Source of the DNA: Sedimentibacter sp.
GTDB lineage: Bacteria; Bacillota; Clostridia; Tissierellales; Sedimentibacteraceae
Length of the DNA: 7,071 nt
Direction of reading: 5' to 3'
Assembly: GCA_029256005.1 (NCBI GenBank)
Contig: JAQSYS010000087.1
Coordinates: 1 to 7,071 of the forward strand
Made by a program: the position numbers and the translations under genes. This document shows positions 5,425 to 7,071 of the stretch, one piece after another. Position 1 is the stretch's first letter. Every line of letters begins with the position of its first letter. A model generated the notes under the pieces. It worked only from the letters and a program-made list of their open reading frames with translations. It made no database searches and was not told the DNA's origin.

Positions 5425-5629
5425 TACACATTATTAGCTTCCCTATGATATGTAATCTTACCTACAATCCGCTTCAACAACCTATTCCACTCTTGCACAC
5501 TCTCCAAATATCGCCATCATTCTTTAAATACCAACGTGTACCACCCTTGGTGTCTGTAATGTTTGCCATGAAACGAAAAGCTCCTACTAAATTAATACAA
5601 AATTTAGCAGGAGTTTGATATTTTTCCAT
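5403..5629 (-). pseudogene. small unknown ORF, apparently frameshifted
   Basis: An ATG at 5629, with AGAGG six bases upstream, opens a 51-codon frame (MEKYQTPAKFCINLVGAFRF, then MANITDTKGGTRWYLKNDGD, ending CKSGIGC; stop at 5476-5474). Around 5500 another minus-strand frame takes over with protein-like sequence, VQEWNRLLKRIVGKITYHRE then ANNVYLGIQYN, stopping at 5405-5403. Joined by a frameshift, the two give one protein of about 75 residues; the family is not recognised. The hairpin repeat at 5581-5613 lies inside the first frame and encodes its TPAKFCINLVG part; the copy at 2074-2106 can likewise be read TPAMFCINMAG. That may simply reflect repeat DNA, so the ORF may be spurious. It follows the beta-lactamase gene by 92 bp on the same strand. 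Confidence 0.3.
5581..5613 (-). terminator. 13-bp hairpin (repeat copy C), likely terminator for the beta-lactamase
   Basis: On the minus strand CTCCTGCTAAATT pairs with AATTTAGTAGGAG over 13 bp with one G-T wobble, around the 7-nt loop TTGTATT, followed by CTTTTCGTTT. It lies about 110 bp beyond the beta-lactamase stop. Arms and loop closely resemble copy A at 2074-2106. A plus-strand T run (GATATTTTT) is also present, so it may act in both directions. Confidence 0.5.
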
Positions 5630-5721
5630 TACAACCTCTGAACCTTTGGCAATCGCCTGTCAAAGGTCTGAATAATATGCACTAGGCATAATCCCCTCTG
5701 TCGTACACAACTATCATGCTG

Positions 5722-6516
5722 TTATAATATTCGAAGGTCTTTAAGAATTGCTTTGGAAATTTCTCTAGCCTTACCTCCCGTTGCTCCATCTGGTGCTTGA
5801 ATATTAGTGGCAAAATAATAACGTCTTCCTTGTTTTTCTATACAGCCAACAAACCAACCCAGTTTCCATTTCCCATCTTCAAAACCAGACCCCGTTTTTC
5901 CCATAAATCGAATCCCATCAATTTCGGACAACGTAATATTTCGCTTTACTACTTCTATGTTATCTCGAGAAGCCTGTAATTTACCAGAGTACAACTTATA
6001 TAATAAATCAACCTGCTCACGAGCTGAAATTTGAAGTGATGAACGTAACCAAAATGTGGTTAACCCACCTGAAATATCTCTATTCCCATATCCTATTTTA
6101 TCGAGGTTTTCCTGCATTTTTTCTGCGCCAATATTGGCAGCAAGCCTCTGGAAATACCAAACTACTGAATCCTTAGTTGCCGATGCAAGTGTTTGATCAT
6201 GATTCCACGCAGGAAAGGCATACTGTGTACCATCCCACTTATATAAAGTATATACGTCTTCGCTATCTAAAACTCCCGTTTCTAATCCGATAAGCGAATT
6301 GTAAATCTTAAATGTTGAACATGGTGATAATCGTTCTGTGCTTCGTGACTTATCAAACACAACATATTGATCCTTTGTTTCATCGTACAATATAAATGTG
6401 CCGGTAAAGCCAGAAGCATATTTTTCAAAATCCCCGCGTTCCATTATTTTTGATGCATTCACGCTAGTAATATTAATTAGCATAATACATAGTAACACTA
6501 ACATTACTTTTTTCAC
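5722..6516 (-). CDS. bla: class D (OXA-type) beta-lactamase
   Basis: This is a 264-aa protein, the normal length for class D serine beta-lactamases, which open the beta-lactam ring through an acyl-serine intermediate. All class motifs are present: S67-T-F-K70 (nucleophile and the lysine that is carbamylated in this class), S117-V-V119, Y143-G-N145, W156 in FWLRSSLQIS, and K207-T-G209 in FMGKTGSG, followed by GWFVGCIE. A signal peptide (MKKVMLVLLCIMLINITSVNA, residues 1-21) sends it outside the membrane; C10 does not sit in a lipobox, so it is probably released rather than a lipoprotein. The start is GTG at 6516 with GGAGGG seven bases upstream. No BlaR1/BlaI genes are in the window; upstream lie an 11-bp-period direct repeat and a broken OmpR-type regulator. 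It resembles the chromosomal class D enzymes of Gram-positive bacteria more than acquired OXA cassettes, with no integron site seen. The resistance spectrum cannot be predicted. Confidence 0.95.
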   Translation of the reverse strand: MKKVMLVLLCIMLINITSVNASKIMERGDFEKYASGFTGTFILYDETKDQYVVFDKSRSTERLSPCSTFKIYNSLIGLETGVLDSEDVYTLYKWDGTQYAFPAWNHDQTLASATKDSVVWYFQRLAANIGAEKMQENLDKIGYGNRDISGGLTTFWLRSSLQISAREQVDLLYKLYSGKLQASRDNIEVVKRNITLSEIDGIRFMGKTGSGFEDGKWKLGWFVGCIEKQGRRYYFATNIQAPDGATGGKAREISKAILKDLRIL

Positions 6517-6607
6517 TTATAATCCCTCCGCTTTCTATTGACTATATCGCTCATAGCCTACGTATATATATTACTTAAACTAGTTTCTAAAAAGAATAGC
6601 ATTTCCC

Positions 6608-6627
6608 TTACAGATTCATTACAGATT
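6608..6627 (-). promoter_or_regulatory. 11-bp-period direct repeat upstream of the beta-lactamase
   Basis: On the minus strand AATCTGTAA-TG-AATCTGTAA is a perfect 9-bp repeat with an 11-bp period. Direct repeats about one helical turn apart are the usual binding sites of OmpR/PhoB-type response regulators. It lies about 90 bp before the GTG start. Downstream is a TATATA (-10 candidate) with only a poor -35 (TTTTTA) 17 bp before it, as expected of an activator-dependent promoter. The function is inference. Confidence 0.4.
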
Positions 6628-6634
6628 AATAAAA

Positions 6635-6663
6635 AGCTTTCTCCAATACTCTAGGCAAAAGCT
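6635..6663 (-). terminator. hairpin terminator after the regulator pseudogene
   Basis: On the minus strand AGCTTT (6663-6658) pairs with AAAGCT (6640-6635), with a further partial CC/GG pairing inside the loop, followed by TTTTTATTAAT. It lies just after the pseudogene stop and before the direct repeat. The stem is short (6 bp), so strength is uncertain. Confidence 0.4.
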
Positions 6664-6673
6664 CTACTAAAAT

Positions 6674-7071
6674 TCAATATACACCCATGCCTCTAATTGT
6701 TTTTATTATTTTGCTATACTTACCAATTTTTACGCAAGCGATAACTCATCATGTTAAACCTCTTCAAAACCTACAACCAAAAAGTTATTATGAATTAATT
6801 ATCTTTCAGGCCGTACAACTCTCTTTATATCCTCATAACTTACAACTTTTTCACGTCGCCTATACAGAGTTTCTAAAAATAGCCACTCCTTAACTGATAA
6901 AAATTATGCAAAAGTTTTTTTACCACTTGCCAATGCTACTTTTTCGGTAGTAAGCCTCTCGGTTACTCTACGCCGAGCTAAGCAATTAACACGTTGAATT
7001 GCCTTTAGTACCATGTCTTCTGTTGCCGCAAATAGCATATTTTTCGTATCAAACGTCAGCAATATTGATTG
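6674..7071 (-). pseudogene. OmpR/PhoB-type winged-helix regulator, decayed, 5' end beyond the window
   Basis: From the right edge an open frame of 55 codons includes EDMVLKAIQRVNCLARRRVT, ends ASGKKTFA, and meets an in-frame TAA at 6906-6904. The same frame continues at once with LSVKEWLFLETLYRRREKVV then SYEDIKRVVRPER, a good match to the Trans_reg_C domain (LTxxE...LL.....vvs.eel...vw). After a second stop at 6801-6799, other frames give MSYRLRKN (recognition-helix end, 'LRKK') and GKYSKIIKTIRGMGVY (the final hairpin, 'IxTxRGxGY'). The pieces are in the right order and at the right distances for one domain, so the gene is broken by at least two stops and frameshifts. The upstream part resembles the linker of a response regulator (RI..L.RR); the receiver domain would lie outside the window. 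An open frame on the opposite strand at 6687-6893 is its shadow. Confidence 0.7.

Noticed and set aside
5412..5618. 68-codon plus-strand frame across the debris region
   Set aside because: It has no RBS, no signal or domain features, and spans two repeats; the minus strand gives more protein-like pieces.
5642..5667. Hairpin ACCTTTG...CAAAGGT after the beta-lactamase
   Set aside because: It has a 7-bp stem but no T run on either strand, so calling it a terminator is unsupported; copy C further on is the better candidate.
6517..6600. BlaI-type operator upstream of the beta-lactamase
   Set aside because: I looked for the TACA...TGTA dyad typical of BlaI boxes and did not find one.
6687..6893. 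68-codon plus-strand frame with a hydrophobic start
   Set aside because: It is antisense to the winged-helix pseudogene and has no RBS.
1..7071. tRNA, rRNA, CRISPR array, complete transposase or integron site
   Set aside because: No such feature was recognised on either strand by reading.

Overview
The window looks like chromosomal DNA from an anaerobic, low-GC Firmicute. The protein styles (DUF362, secreted TPR repeats, GmhB-type HAD) and the dense small palindromic repeats fit Clostridia or Negativicutes such as Sporomusa/Pelosinus relatives. This placement is inferred from protein style only; no rRNA or tRNA is present to confirm it.

Layout, left to right. (1) 1-872, minus: most of a DUF362 protein running off the left edge. 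(2) 988-1989, minus: an exported protein of unknown function. (3) 2074-3546, minus: a tandem pair of secreted TPR proteins, both 204 aa, with a promoter (TTGTAA-N16-TATAAT) before the first and a hairpin terminator after the second. A relic-like mini-ORF lies between them. (4) 3495-3948, minus: gene debris, namely a DUF362-like 5' end and a frameshifted, truncated alpha/beta-hydrolase. (5) 3961-5151, plus: an AT-rich two-gene cassette, a MarR regulator with a strong promoter and candidate operator, then a cyclase-family (kynurenine formamidase-like) metal hydrolase. (6) 5152-5721: no intact gene. It holds a large REP-like palindrome, about 95 bp of the 5' end of a gmhB-like gene, two copies of a hairpin repeat whose third copy is the terminator near 2100, a 24-bp repeat block shared with that terminator region, and a small frameshifted ORF. 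(7) 5722-6516, minus: an intact class D (OXA-type) beta-lactamase. (8) 6517-7071: its upstream region with an 11-bp-period direct repeat, a terminator, and a pseudogene of an OmpR/PhoB-type DNA-binding regulator running off the right edge.

How the genes fit together. The TPR pair is probably one transcript from the 3519-3546 promoter. The MarR gene probably controls itself and the cyclase gene. The beta-lactamase may once have been controlled by the decayed winged-helix regulator upstream, because the direct repeat between them has the spacing such regulators bind; this is inference. No clear new multi-gene system is visible. The unusual aspect is how much recognisable gene wreckage and palindromic repeat sequence surrounds the MarR-cyclase and beta-lactamase genes, as expected of a recombination-prone accessory region.
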